Origin: Bacillus sp. FJAT-45350
Lineage (GTDB): Bacteria; Bacillota; Bacilli; Bacillales; NISU01
Length of the DNA: 64,000 nt
Assembly (NCBI RefSeq): GCF_002335805.1
Contig: NZ_NISU01000002.1
Coordinates: 324,838 to 388,837, forward strand
Direction: 5' to 3'
Shown here: positions 18,054 to 26,984 of the stretch, piece after piece
Position numbering within the stretch: position 1 is the first letter of the stretch
Layout of the letters: each line of letters opens with the position of its first letter
Made by a program: the position numbers and the translations under genes
Notes under the pieces: model-generated
What the model saw: only the letters and a program-made list of their open reading frames with translations
Told to the model about the DNA's origin: nothing
Databases searched by the model: none

Positions 18054-19646
18054 GTGGGTACGTTATGGTTTGGTGGTACTTTTTATACAATGGAGCAGCC
18101 AGGTAAATCAGTTGAAGCTGTTTATGTTGTAGATGGATATATTAAAGCAGTTGGAACTGAAAAAGAAATAATAGAGACATATAAAGATGAGATAGAGGAA
18201 CAGAGGGATATAGATGGTGCATATGCTTTTCCAGGTTTTATCGATAGTCATTTACATATGGTTGGACATGGAGAAAAGCTTATTCGACTTGATTTATCTA
18301 ATGTCACAAGTGCAGAAGAAATGAAGGACTTATTAGTTAGTAAATCAAGTGATGCACAACCTGGAGAATGGATTTATGGTGAAGGCTGGAATGAAAATAA
18401 TTTTCCAGACAGAAAAATTTTTCATCGAGAAGAGCTAGATGAAATTGCTCCTCATAATCCAATGATGTTAACGAGAGTTTGTAGACATGCTGTTCTCGTC
18501 AATAGCACAGCATTAGATGCGGCAAAAATTAATAAAACGACAACCGACCCAGATGGTGGTGTGATCGTCCGTGATGGAGTAGGGACTCCTACAGGTTATT
18601 TACTTGACTCGGCACAGGAGTTAGTTAAGGAAGTAGCACCAGAAGTTACAGAGGCATATTTAGAAAAGGCGTTAACAACTGCTGTTGATGATATGTTTTC
18701 ACTTGGATTAGTAGGAGGGCACACGGAAGACTTAGGTTATTATGGTGACGTAGAACGTCCCCTACAAACGTTTAAGAAGGTTATTGATGGAGAGAAGAGA
18801 AAGCTAAGAACTCATATGCTTGTTCATCATACAGTTGTCGAGGATTTACTTACTAGAGGATATAAAATTGGAGAGCATAGTAAATTTATTGAACTTGGAC
18901 CGATGAAAATCTTTGCAGATGGTGCTCTTGGTGGAAGAACAGCATTGTTGAGTCAGCCTTATAATGACGCACCTGAGACATCTGGTGTAGCGATTCATCC
19001 ATTAAATGAATTAAAAGAAATGGTAAGATCAGCAAGAGAAAGAAAAATGGCTGTAGCGATTCATACAATAGGTGACTTAGCACTCGAGTATGCAATTGAG
19101 GCAATTGAAACTCATCCTAATAACAGCACAATACGAGATCGACTGATTCATATTCAAGTAGCACGAGAGGACTTACTTGAAAGAATGTTTGATTTACCAG
19201 TGATATTAGATATCCAGCCCCGTTTTGTTGCAGCGGATTTTCCTTGGGTCGAAGAACGGTTAGGCTTTGAACGATTACCATTATCTTTTGCCTGGAAAAC
19301 ATTGTTAGACAAGGGGCTTCATTGTGCAGGTGGGTCAGATGCGCCGATTGAGCCAGTCGATCCGTTATTAGGTATCCATGCAGCAGTTACAAGAAAGAAG
19401 CCAGGCGAAAGCCATGAAGGATACTTACCTGAACAAAAGCTATCAATTTTTGAAGCGGTTAGCCTCTTTACTACTGGTAGTGCATATGCAATTGGAAAAG
19501 AAGCTAAAATGGGGAAAGTTCAGCCTGGCTATGTAGCAGATTTTACACTTTTGGATAAGGACCTTTTCTCTATTGAGCCAGATGAAATATTAGATACAAA
19601 GGTAGTAAAAACAGTTGTTGATAATACAATTATGTATGAGAGATAG
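18054..19646 (+). CDS. ytcJ: amidohydrolase family protein (YtcJ-like)
   Basis: Metal-dependent hydrolase of the amidohydrolase superfamily, about 530 aa. The HxH metal motif (FPGFIDSHLHMVGHG, His66 and His68) and a late GGSDAPIEPVDP segment with the family aspartate are visible. The true substrate is unknown. The start is uncertain. GTG 18054 gives MGTLWFGGTFYTMEQPG, which resembles family N-termini but has only a weak, tight AGGGGT. The strong AAAGGAGGAG at 18015-18024 points at an in-frame ATA codon (18030). The frame also stays open back into the terminator at 17946, which must be non-coding. Confidence 0.87.
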   Translation: MGTLWFGGTFYTMEQPGKSVEAVYVVDGYIKAVGTEKEIIETYKDEIEEQRDIDGAYAFPGFIDSHLHMVGHGEKLIRLDLSNVTSAEEMKDLLVSKSSDAQPGEWIYGEGWNENNFPDRKIFHREELDEIAPHNPMMLTRVCRHAVLVNSTALDAAKINKTTTDPDGGVIVRDGVGTPTGYLLDSAQELVKEVAPEVTEAYLEKALTTAVDDMFSLGLVGGHTEDLGYYGDVERPLQTFKKVIDGEKRKLRTHMLVHHTVVEDLLTRGYKIGEHSKFIELGPMKIFADGALGGRTALLSQPYNDAPETSGVAIHPLNELKEMVRSARERKMAVAIHTIGDLALEYAIEAIETHPNNSTIRDRLIHIQVAREDLLERMFDLPVILDIQPRFVAADFPWVEERLGFERLPLSFAWKTLLDKGLHCAGGSDAPIEPVDPLLGIHAAVTRKKPGESHEGYLPEQKLSIFEAVSLFTTGSAYAIGKEAKMGKVQPGYVADFTLLDKDLFSIEPDEILDTKVVKTVVDNTIMYER

Positions 19647-19652
19647 AAATAA

Positions 19653-19688
19653 AAGGCTAGTTGATTAGATTGAATCAACTAGCTTTTA
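19653..19688. terminator. bidirectional terminator between ytcJ and the NAD kinase gene
   Basis: GGCTAGTTGATT pairs with AATCAACTAGCT; A-run on the left, TTTT on the right. Confidence 0.85.
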
Positions 19689-19690
19689 GT

Positions 19691-20488
19691 TTATAGGAAA
19701 TTTCTTTGTACCTTATGCCAAAATGAGTTATTTTTTAACTTAAGTACTTTAATGCTTTTACCAGACAATTTCAACTTCAATTCATGGGCATGTCGAATAC
19801 TAAGGGCTTCATTATCTACACCGATAATCGGGTGGTCATTTCCGTCTTGGACTACCTGTATCCGTAATGTGCGATTTTCACCTAATAGAAATGAAGTTCC
19901 TAGAGTGCGGTATTCGTTATTGTTTAGAGAAGCAATTTCACTTACTTGTAATGATGGAAGAAGAGGATCTACAATAGCACCTCGAACGCTTTTGTTATAG
20001 GCTGTACTTCCTGTTGGAGTTGATACGATTACTCCATCTCCCCTGAATGTTTCAAAGTGTAAATCATCAATAAAGATATCTAAGACAAATGCTTTAATAA
20101 TGTTTGAGCGAATTGAGCATTCGTTTAGGCAATAGAACGGCTTTTCATTATCAAGAGTAACTTCAATTGTTGAATAACGGCGAACTTCGATATCGTCACT
20201 TTTGATCGCATCTATCATTTGAGTTGTATCTTCTAACGTAAAGTCAGTGTAAAAACCTAAGTGATCAGTACTCACACCGACATAAAGACAGTCTTCTCTA
20301 AAATCTGTTTTACGAGTTGCTTGTAAAAATGCATTGTCTCCACCAACGCTTGCAATAATGTCAGCTTCGAGGTAATCATCCACAACAACAAATCCATTAT
20401 CTCTAGCTAATTGTTTTAGTGGATGTATCTGTTGTTCAAAAGTGGAAGTGGCTTTATAGAAAAAATATATTTTGTTACGATGAGGCAT
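19691..20488 (-). CDS. nadK: NAD kinase (second Bacillus type), altered GGDG motif
   Basis: Phosphorylates NAD to NADP. The 265-aa protein aligns well with B. subtilis YtdI as I remember it, including FHETFRGDG-like, STPTGSTAYNKS and DGNDHPIIGVDNEALS segments. The nucleotide-binding motif, usually GGDGTF, reads GGDNAF here (49-54): the key Asp51 is kept, but the following Gly and Thr are Asn and Ala. AAAGGG lies 12 nt before the ATG. It is divergent from sppA and is the second of the two bacilli NAD kinases by synteny. Confidence 0.92.
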   Translation of the reverse strand: MPHRNKIYFFYKATSTFEQQIHPLKQLARDNGFVVVDDYLEADIIASVGGDNAFLQATRKTDFREDCLYVGVSTDHLGFYTDFTLEDTTQMIDAIKSDDIEVRRYSTIEVTLDNEKPFYCLNECSIRSNIIKAFVLDIFIDDLHFETFRGDGVIVSTPTGSTAYNKSVRGAIVDPLLPSLQVSEIASLNNNEYRTLGTSFLLGENRTLRIQVVQDGNDHPIIGVDNEALSIRHAHELKLKLSGKSIKVLKLKNNSFWHKVQRNFL

Positions 20489-20570
20489 GTTAACTCAACC
20501 CTTTCTAAATTTATCCTTTTGTCCCTTAGGATAGTAGTTTTGTGAATGAAGTACCTAGTTTCTACAAAAT

Positions 20571-20579
20571 TGTTATAAT
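20571..20579 (+). promoter_or_regulatory. extended -10 box, possible sppA promoter
   Basis: TGT-TATAAT lies 118 nt before the sppA start, with no consensus -35. I looked for a sigma-W motif in this gap and did not find a good one. Confidence 0.35.
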
Positions 20580-20696
20580 TAGTTACTTTAGATGATTAAT
20601 CAAGCTTTTTTATGTTATCATACCTTTGTTTAGTCAATACATACTTTTGTTTTTAATTTTCGTTTTTGTAAGAAGAGAGAAGAGGAGTGAAATCGA

Positions 20697-21701
20697 ATGA
20701 GTACAAAAAGATGGATAGCTTTGTTAGTTGCTTTCGTTTTATTGGTAGGTTCACTAGCAATTAATACGCTTTCAATGGCTGCCTTTACTAATTTTGGCTC
20801 CATGTTTGAAGAGGAAGATACAAGGTGGTCTGAGCATGTTATTGAAAAAGGGGATCCAGGAGTAACTGGGAAAATTGCTGTATTAAATGTAAATGGAACA
20901 ATTCAAGAGACATATGATGCGCCACTTTTCATGGATACAAGTAGTTACCGACATCGTACATTTCTTTCAATGCTAGAACATGCTGGAGAAGATCCGAATG
21001 TTGAAGGGATTATTATTAGAGTTAATTCTCCTGGTGGTGGAGTGGTAGAAAGTGCAGAGGTACATGATAAAATTATTGAAGTTCAAGAGGAATTCCAAAA
21101 ACCAATCTACATTTCGATGGGCAGTATGGCGGCATCAGGTGGATATTATATTGCGGCACCTGCTGATAAAATTGTAGCAAATGCTTCGACTATTACTGGC
21201 TCACTAGGTGTCATATTCCAAAGCCTTAACGTTTCTGAATTAGCTGATGAATATGGAATAAAGTTAGAGACAATTAAGAGTGGTCCTTATAAAGATATTA
21301 TGTCACCAACTAGAGAGATGTTAGATGAAGAACGAGCTATTCTTCAATCTATGCTAGATGAATCATATGATGAATTTGTAAGAATAATTGCATCAGGACG
21401 AAATCTATCTGAAGCGAGAGTTAGGGAGTTAGCTGACGGGCGTATTTATAGTGGCTTACAGGCAAAAGAGTTAGACTTAATTGATGAAATTGGAAGCTTT
21501 GATGATACTGTTGACCTTCTCGTGGAGGAAATTGATAGAGGAAGACTAGATGTAATTCGTTATGAAACCCCCTTTGGTTTTAATTCATTTTTTATGATGA
21601 GTGCTGAAAAATGGTTAACGGCAGACCATGATTTACTGGGGATTAAAGAGCTATTAAACAGAACGAATTCACCTACATTAATGTACTTATATACAAGATA
21701 A
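20697..21701 (+). CDS. sppA: signal peptide peptidase SppA
   Basis: Membrane-bound serine protease that degrades released signal peptides. The 334-aa protein has an N-terminal membrane helix (about 6-28) and a ClpP-like S49 domain. The catalytic dyad positions match B. subtilis SppA exactly: Ser147 in SMAASGGYY and Lys199 in SGPYKD. This is the short, single-domain bacilli form. GAGGAGTG precedes the ATG. yteJ follows 17 nt later in the same operon. Confidence 0.96.
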   Translation: MSTKRWIALLVAFVLLVGSLAINTLSMAAFTNFGSMFEEEDTRWSEHVIEKGDPGVTGKIAVLNVNGTIQETYDAPLFMDTSSYRHRTFLSMLEHAGEDPNVEGIIIRVNSPGGGVVESAEVHDKIIEVQEEFQKPIYISMGSMAASGGYYIAAPADKIVANASTITGSLGVIFQSLNVSELADEYGIKLETIKSGPYKDIMSPTREMLDEERAILQSMLDESYDEFVRIIASGRNLSEARVRELADGRIYSGLQAKELDLIDEIGSFDDTVDLLVEEIDRGRLDVIRYETPFGFNSFFMMSAEKWLTADHDLLGIKELLNRTNSPTLMYLYTR

Positions 21702-21718
21702 AGTGAGGTGAGAAATTG

Positions 21719-22228
21719 ATGGATATGACCTATGATGAGAAAAATCAGTTACTTGAGGAAGAACGTTATGAAGAGAGAGAAGATCAGGAAAAAGAAGAAA
21801 CTGTACGTTATCGCTATGCTGGATTTTGGATGAGGTTTTGGGCGTTCTCCTTAGATAGCATTGTCGTATTTAGTTTGAATGGCATTCTCGTTTATCCAAT
21901 CCTTCGTATGCTAGGATTAATGGAAAGCACAGTTTGGGCTTTCTCTGTGAATAGTGTGTTAACAGGCTTGGTTGCCTTCCTATACTTTGCGCTGTTAACT
22001 AAGTATTTTTCACAAACTCTAGGCAAAAGAGTTTTAGGGCTTAAAGTAATAGGAAAAGATAGTGAGAGGCTCTCATGGTCTGCTATCATTTTCAGAGAAG
22101 GGATTGGACGTTTTATTATTCAGGTATTTGCTCTAATGTATCTCCTTTATCTTGTCGTGGCATTTTCTAAAGATAAACAAGGGATCCATGATATGATTGC
22201 GGACACGTATGTTGTTCATGAGGAATAA
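21719..22228 (+). CDS. yteJ: RDD family membrane protein (YteJ)
   Basis: A 169-aa protein with a charged N-terminal tail (about 1-35, many Glu and Arg), then an RDD domain: RYAGFWMRFWAFSLDSIVV starts the first membrane helix, with others near 70-100 and 125-155. RDD proteins are implicated in transport or SppA regulation in bacilli; a direct function is not evident. The ATG 21719 is chosen with GTGAGGTGAG 7 nt upstream; a TTG one codon earlier is in frame. It is cotranscribed with sppA. Confidence 0.9.
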   Translation: MDMTYDEKNQLLEEERYEEREDQEKEETVRYRYAGFWMRFWAFSLDSIVVFSLNGILVYPILRMLGLMESTVWAFSVNSVLTGLVAFLYFALLTKYFSQTLGKRVLGLKVIGKDSERLSWSAIIFREGIGRFIIQVFALMYLLYLVVAFSKDKQGIHDMIADTYVVHEE

Positions 22229-22230
22229 AT

Positions 22231-22270
22231 AAAAATAAACCTGCTAGCTATTGCTAGCAGGTTTATTTTT
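22231..22270 (+). terminator. terminator of sppA-yteJ
   Basis: AAAAATAAACCTGCTAGC pairs perfectly with GCTAGCAGGTTTATTTTT around TATT. Confidence 0.9.
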
Positions 22271-22312
22271 ATATTCTTATGACGATAATGGTAATAAAAA
22301 AGGAGTTATGGA

Positions 22313-22969
22313 ATGACTTGGATATGGATTAGTGCTGCTATTATACTTTTTCTTTTACTATTTCTAGCCATAACAAAAATTACAGTAACTATTTCATATG
22401 TTCATAATGCAGATGATGATTTATTAAATATCGTCGTTAAAGCTTGGGGAATCCGTCTTTATAAACTTTCAGCACCTCTTATAAAGATTGATGAAAATTC
22501 TCCATCGATCATTGTTGAGGAAGAACAGGAAATAGGAAGTGTAGAACAGGAAAAAAAGGTAAAGATAACAGTAGATTATATTATAAAAGAAATAAGGAAG
22601 ATGAGAGACTTTCTTGAGCATGTTGTTGGATTTCATACAATTGTACGTAGGTTTTTGGGACATATTACTGTGCACAAGTTTGAATGGAAAAGCCTTATTG
22701 GTGTAAGCGATGCTTCTCATACCGGGATTGTAGCGGGCGTTGTCTGGTCATTAAAGGGTGGTATTGTAGGTATTGTAGGGAATTATATGAAAATAAAAGA
22801 AAAGCCTATCATTATGATACAACCACATTTTCAGGCAATGATTTCCAAAACTGATTTAAAATGTATTATTTCTTTTCGCATAGGGCATGCTATAAAGGCA
22901 GGTTTATTGATCGTTAAACACTGGAAGAGAAGACCAATTCATCTAAAAACTGCAGAAGAGCATCTATAA
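22313..22969 (+). CDS. ytfI: DUF2953 membrane protein (YtfI)
   Basis: A 218-aa protein with one N-terminal membrane helix (about 3-21) and a basic C-terminal region. DUF2953 proteins pair with the GerW-like YtfJ in spore formers, as here (22 nt to the next gene). The function is not established. AAAAGGAG lies 9 nt before the ATG. Confidence 0.85.
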   Translation: MTWIWISAAIILFLLLFLAITKITVTISYVHNADDDLLNIVVKAWGIRLYKLSAPLIKIDENSPSIIVEEEQEIGSVEQEKKVKITVDYIIKEIRKMRDFLEHVVGFHTIVRRFLGHITVHKFEWKSLIGVSDASHTGIVAGVVWSLKGGIVGIVGNYMKIKEKPIIMIQPHFQAMISKTDLKCIISFRIGHAIKAGLLIVKHWKRRPIHLKTAEEHL

Positions 22970-22991
22970 ATGCTAGAGGGAGGAATCAAAA

Positions 22992-23468
22992 ATGTCTGAA
23001 CATCCTATTCAAGGTTTAATGAAGACAGCAATGGAAAATTTAAAAGAAATGGTTGATGTGAATACTATCGTTGGTGATCCTGTAGAGACGCCTGACGGTA
23101 GCGTAATTTTACCTGTTTCTAAAGTAGGTTTTGGCTTTGCTGCGGGTGGTAGCGAGTTTATCGTTGAAACGAAAGGTACCAATGGAACTGAAACTGAGCA
23201 TCCATTTGGAGGAGGTAGTGGTGGTGGAGTGTCAATCACACCAATCGCTTTTCTAATTGTGAGTGCATCGGGTATCAAGATGGTTCATTTAGATGGTAAC
23301 ACTCATCTTTATGAAAAACTAATGGATTTTGCCCCACAGGTTGTAGATAAAATACAACAAATGGTGAGCGGAACTAATAATAATAATATAAAGACTACGA
23401 CAACTACAAATAATACAAACCCTATGAATCAACAGTTTAATCAAACGGACAACAATCCTCCAATTTAA
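22992..23468 (+). CDS. ytfJ: GerW family sporulation protein YtfJ
   Basis: A 158-aa protein of the GerW/YtfJ family found only in spore formers. The signature region VNTIVGDPVETPDGSVILPVSKVGFGFAAGG at about 20-50 and a glycine-rich FGGGSGGGVSITPIAFLIV near 73-91 are visible. The C-terminus is Asn/Thr-rich and looks disordered. In B. subtilis it is made in the forespore. GAGGGAGG precedes the ATG. It shares an operon with ytfI. Confidence 0.92.
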   Translation: MSEHPIQGLMKTAMENLKEMVDVNTIVGDPVETPDGSVILPVSKVGFGFAAGGSEFIVETKGTNGTETEHPFGGGSGGGVSITPIAFLIVSASGIKMVHLDGNTHLYEKLMDFAPQVVDKIQQMVSGTNNNNIKTTTTTNNTNPMNQQFNQTDNNPPI

Positions 23469-23478
23469 TAAATAGAGG

Positions 23479-23513
23479 AAAAGGGCTTATGTAGAGACAT
23501 TTGCCCTTTTTTT
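23479..23513 (+). terminator. terminator of ytfI-ytfJ
   Basis: AAAAGGGC pairs with GCCCTTTT, followed by more T. Confidence 0.8.
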
Positions 23514-23597
23514 ATGGGAATTATTAAGTTTGAACAGAGGTTTGTACCTGACAAAAAGGGGTAAGTAGAAACTGTAAAACTTTTTAAGTGTAAATAG

Positions 23598-23626
23598 TTG
23601 AAATCTTAACACTATACATATAGTAT
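23598..23626 (+). promoter_or_regulatory. sigma-A promoter of tpx
   Basis: TTGAAA, a 17-bp spacer and TAGTAT, 42 nt before the start. A short palindrome ACTATA-CA-TATAGT (23611-23624) overlaps the -10. Confidence 0.55.
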
Positions 23627-23667
23627 TTATTTTGTGATTAACACTTTTTACTAGGAGGAATTATAAA

Positions 23668-24168
23668 ATGGCAAATGTAACATTTAAAGGAAACGCAATA
23701 ACTCTATTAGGTAGCGAAGTAAAAGTAGGGGACACTGCACCTGATTTTACAGTATTAGCAAACGATTTATCTCCTGTAACTTTAGCAGATTCAAAAGGTC
23801 AAGTTCGTTTAATCAGTGTTGTTCCATCTGTTGATACAGGTGTGTGTGACGCTCAAACTAGACGCTTTAACGAAGAAGCTAGTAATTTAGGTGGAGCAAA
23901 AGTATTAACGGTGAGTGTAGATTTACCATTCGCTCAAAAACGTTGGTGCGGTGCTGCTGGTATCGAAAACGTTCAAACAGTTTCTGACCACCGTGAGCTT
24001 TCATTCGGTAAAGCATATGGAGTAGCAATTGAAGAGTTACGTTTACTTACACGTGCTGTATTCGTTATCGACTCAAATGATAAAGTAGCATACGTAGAGT
24101 ACGTACCAGAAGCAACAGATCATCCAAACTACGAAGCAGCTATTGAAGCAGTTAAAGCAGCAAAATAA
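23668..24168 (+). CDS. tpx: thiol peroxidase
   Basis: Atypical two-cysteine peroxiredoxin of 166 aa that reduces hydrogen and alkyl peroxides using thioredoxin. The peroxidatic Cys60 lies in [12 protein letters not shown] and the resolving Cys94 in KRWCGAAG, the standard Tpx positions. TAGGAGGA precedes the ATG. Monocistronic, with its own promoter and terminator, and located as in B. subtilis. Confidence 0.96.
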   Translation: MANVTFKGNAITLLGSEVKVGDTAPDFTVLANDLSPVTLADSKGQVRLISVVPSVDTGVCDAQTRRFNEEASNLGGAKVLTVSVDLPFAQKRWCGAAGIENVQTVSDHRELSFGKAYGVAIEELRLLTRAVFVIDSNDKVAYVEYVPEATDHPNYEAAIEAVKAAK

Positions 24169-24175
24169 TACTTTC

Positions 24176-24203
24176 AAAAAAAGCCTTTAGGGGCTTTTTT
24201 TCG
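24176..24203 (+). terminator. terminator of tpx
   Basis: AAAAAAAGCC pairs with GGCTTTTTTT around a 5-nt loop. Confidence 0.85.
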
Positions 24204-24206
24204 TTA

Positions 24207-24268
24207 ATGCTGAATTATGAGTTATGGATTATGAAACAATTTATAACTCATAACTCAGCATTCATAAT
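24207..24268. repeat. 7-bp-phased repeat block forming an inverted repeat (locus 1)
   Basis: Heptamers TTATGAG, TTATGGA and TTATGAA (24215-24235) face TTATAAC, TCATAAC, TCAGCAT and TCATAAT (24241-24268), complementary versions of the same unit. The two halves form long near-perfect arms (ATGCTGA...GAGTTAT against ATAACTC...TCAGCAT). Confidence 0.75.
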
Positions 24269-24417
24269 TCTATCCCTACATTCATAATTTGCATTTCTCC
24301 TCTCCCTTCCACTATAATTATCTATTGCGTAAAGTTTTGAAAATGAGTGTAAGATGCTATTAGTTTTGTCTATAGTAGTAATAGATAGATTATAAGGTGA
24401 AGAACGGAGGAATTGGA

Positions 24418-25407
24418 ATGGAAGGAAGAACAGATGTAGAAACGCTCTTTATGGCGTTAGATGATAGTGCGGAACTTTTAAAAGAGACGCTTAATATGAC
24501 CTACTTAGAAGCGTTGGTTGAGGCAGGAGAAAATCTATTTCAAGGAACTGTACAGCAAGAAGTGGATGAATCAGTAAAAAGTGAGCTTTTGAAACGAATA
24601 GAAAGTGTAGATGTTCAAGCAATCGCTCCCGAAGGAATCCGTAAATCCTTTCAGCTTGCAATTTTAAAGGGGATGAAGGAAGGGACACAAGCGCATCATG
24701 CAATTACACCTGATGCAGTTGCCGTCTTTATGAGCTACTTAGTTAATAAACTAAAGGCGAATGACAAAGCTTTTAGTCTATTAGATCCAGCAGTGGGAAC
24801 TGGGAATTTATTGGCTGCGATTTTAAACCAATCAAAATCAACCATTTCAAGCTATGGATTTGAAGTAGATGAAACACTTCTTAATTTGGCATTTGTCAGC
24901 TCGAACTTACAGGAGAAAGAAATTCAATTTTTCCATGAAGATAGTATTAAACCAATAAAATTGCCTACATTTGATGTTGTCGTATCAGATTTGCCAGTAG
25001 GCTATTATCCTAACGATGAAATTGCTAATGGTTATACTCTTAAGGCTGAGGAAGGGAAGTCTTTTACTCATCATTTACTCATTGAAAGGGCAATAGAGCA
25101 AACGAAAGAGGGAGGCTACTTACTCTTTCTGGTTCCTAACTTTCTTTTTGAAAGTGAACAGGCTGCCCAGTTACAAGCGTATGTAAAAACGAAAACGAAT
25201 ATATTAGGATTATTACAGTTACCATCTTCTATGTTTAAGTCACAAGAATTCGGGAAAAGTATCTTTCTTTTACAGAAAAAAGGTGAAGGTGTAACACAAC
25301 CAAGGCAAGCGTTACTTGCAGAGCTACCATCTTTTTCTAAACAAGAAGCACTAACAGATATGATTCGTCAAATCGATAAATGGTTTAAAGAGGAGTTCGA
25401 ACTATAA
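24418..25407 (+). CDS. ytxK: class I SAM-dependent methyltransferase (YtxK, N6-DNA methylase-like)
   Basis: A 329-aa protein resembling the catalytic part of type I N6-adenine DNA methylases. The SAM motif DPAVGTGN is at 123-130, but the usual NPPY/F catalytic motif reads SDLPVGYYP (190-198). A substrate other than plain DNA adenine is therefore possible. No specificity or restriction genes adjoin it, so this is not a restriction-modification locus. ACGGAGGA precedes ATG 24418; the frame is open 21 nt further up. It sits between tpx and ackA as in B. subtilis. A heptamer repeat block starts right at its stop codon. Confidence 0.9.
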   Translation: MEGRTDVETLFMALDDSAELLKETLNMTYLEALVEAGENLFQGTVQQEVDESVKSELLKRIESVDVQAIAPEGIRKSFQLAILKGMKEGTQAHHAITPDAVAVFMSYLVNKLKANDKAFSLLDPAVGTGNLLAAILNQSKSTISSYGFEVDETLLNLAFVSSNLQEKEIQFFHEDSIKPIKLPTFDVVVSDLPVGYYPNDEIANGYTLKAEEGKSFTHHLLIERAIEQTKEGGYLLFLVPNFLFESEQAAQLQAYVKTKTNILGLLQLPSSMFKSQEFGKSIFLLQKKGEGVTQPRQALLAELPSFSKQEALTDMIRQIDKWFKEEFEL

Positions 25408-25442
25408 TTATGAATTATGGGTTATGAATTATGAATTATGAA
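25408..25442. repeat. 7-bp tandem repeat block abutting the ytxK stop (locus 2)
   Basis: Five consecutive heptamers TTATGAA, TTATGGG, TTATGAA, TTATGAA, TTATGAA start at the base after the ytxK stop codon. The rest of the gap to ackA (25443-25703) holds only the possible cre site below. Confidence 0.85.
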
Positions 25443-25607
25443 TTGAAAACCTAATGCTTAATTAAAGTTGCTTTAACGTTCATGCTTTGCAATTAGCCAT
25501 TAAAATAACTCTTAAGTAAATAATTTAAGATTGGTTATATTAAAGAAGGGTGTATGTTGAAGGTTTGTCAGAATAGATAGACTTCAATTAGAAATAAAAA
25601 AGTGTAT

Positions 25608-25621
25608 TGAATACGCTTGAT
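25608..25621 (+). promoter_or_regulatory. possible CcpA (cre) site upstream of ackA
   Basis: TGAATACGCTTGAT resembles TGAAANCGNTTNCA with a central CGCTT but has at least two mismatches. ackA is a known CcpA-activated gene in Bacillus. The match is weak. Confidence 0.3.
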
Positions 25622-25703
25622 ATTCCCTACTTCAGGTGCTTAAATAGGTAAGGTGATCATACGAATTTTACAATCATTGTTTACATAAAGGAGTATACGT
25701 AAT

Positions 25704-26891
25704 ATGTCAAAAATAATTGCGATTAATGCAGGTAGTTCTTCTCTTAAATTTCAGTTGCTTGAAATGCCAGCTGAGACAGTCTTAACGAAAGGGGTAGTAG
25801 AGCGTATTGGTTTAGGAGATGGTATCTTTTCAATTGAGGTAAATGGAAAAAAGAAAAAGGAAACATTTGATATTCCTGATCATGCTTTTGCAGTAAAAAC
25901 ATTACTTGAAAAGCTAACAAACGAAGGGATTATTGCTTCTCTTGATGAGATTGAAGGAATTGGTCATCGTGTAGTACATGGTGGAGAGAAATTCAATGAT
26001 TCTGTATTGATTACAGATGACGTATTAACAGGGATTGAAGAGGTGTCAGAATTAGCGCCACTTCATAACCCAGCAAATATTGTAGGGATTAAAGCATTTA
26101 AAGACGTGCTACCTAACGTTCCAGCGGTAGCTGTTTTTGATACCGCATTTCACCAAACGATGCCGGAGCAATCATTTTTATATAGTCTTCCGTATGATTA
26201 TTATACTGATTATGGAATACGTAAATATGGCTTCCATGGAACGAGCCACAAATACGTATCTGCTCGTGCAGCAAAGCTATTAGGACGTCCGGTTGAACAG
26301 CTTCGTTTGATTTCTTGTCATTTAGGAAACGGTGCAAGTATAGCTGCGATTGAAAATGGCAAATCAATTGATACATCAATGGGCTTTACACCTTTAGCAG
26401 GGGTAACAATGGGGACTCGTTCGGGAGATATTGATCCTGCGTTAATACCATATATCATGGAAAAAACAGGGAAAAGCGCATATGAGGTTATTGACATTTT
26501 AAACAAAGAAAGTGGATTACTAGGATTAACTGGATTTTCTAGTGATTTGCGTGATATTGAACTGGAAGCGGATTCTGGAAGTGAACGAGCAGAGGTTGCT
26601 TTAGAAGTTTTTGCTTCACGTATTCATAAATACATTGGTTCTTATGCTGCACGTATGTATGGTGTAGATGCAATTATTTTCACTGCAGGAATTGGTGAAA
26701 ATAGTGATGTAATAAGAGAACGTGTTCTTCGTGGCCTTGAGTTTATGGGTGTTTATTGGGATCCATCATTAAACCAAGTACGTGGGAAGGAAGCATTTAT
26801 AAATTATCCTCACTCACCAGTTAAAGTGATGATTATTCCAACAAATGAAGAAGTAATGATTGCCCGTGATACAGTGAGATTATCAAGCTAA
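25704..26891 (+). CDS. ackA: acetate kinase
   Basis: Makes ATP and acetate from acetyl phosphate, the last step of acetate overflow. The 395-aa protein has [12 protein letters not shown] at the N-terminus, [29 protein letters not shown] and FTAGIGENS, all family motifs. AAAGGAG precedes the ATG by 9 nt. It is monocistronic with a strong terminator; ytxK upstream as in B. subtilis. Confidence 0.97.
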   Translation: MSKIIAINAGSSSLKFQLLEMPAETVLTKGVVERIGLGDGIFSIEVNGKKKKETFDIPDHAFAVKTLLEKLTNEGIIASLDEIEGIGHRVVHGGEKFNDSVLITDDVLTGIEEVSELAPLHNPANIVGIKAFKDVLPNVPAVAVFDTAFHQTMPEQSFLYSLPYDYYTDYGIRKYGFHGTSHKYVSARAAKLLGRPVEQLRLISCHLGNGASIAAIENGKSIDTSMGFTPLAGVTMGTRSGDIDPALIPYIMEKTGKSAYEVIDILNKESGLLGLTGFSSDLRDIELEADSGSERAEVALEVFASRIHKYIGSYAARMYGVDAIIFTAGIGENSDVIRERVLRGLEFMGVYWDPSLNQVRGKEAFINYPHSPVKVMIIPTNEEVMIARDTVRLSS

Positions 26892-26910
26892 AGAGGATAT
26901 AGAGCGGTAT

Positions 26911-26956
26911 AAACCTGATTTATGGAACGGTAAAATCCATAAGTCAGGTTTTTTTA
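26911..26956 (+). terminator. terminator of ackA
   Basis: AAACCTGATTTATGGA pairs with TCCATAAGTCAGGTTT, followed by TTTTT. Confidence 0.9.
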
Positions 26957-26984
26957 AGTTTCCTTTATTATTTAGTTTGTATTG

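Noticed and set aside
24418-25407. Restriction-modification system
   Set aside because: YtxK is methylase-like but there is no adjacent specificity or endonuclease gene, its NPPY motif is altered, and it is a conserved core gene of bacilli.
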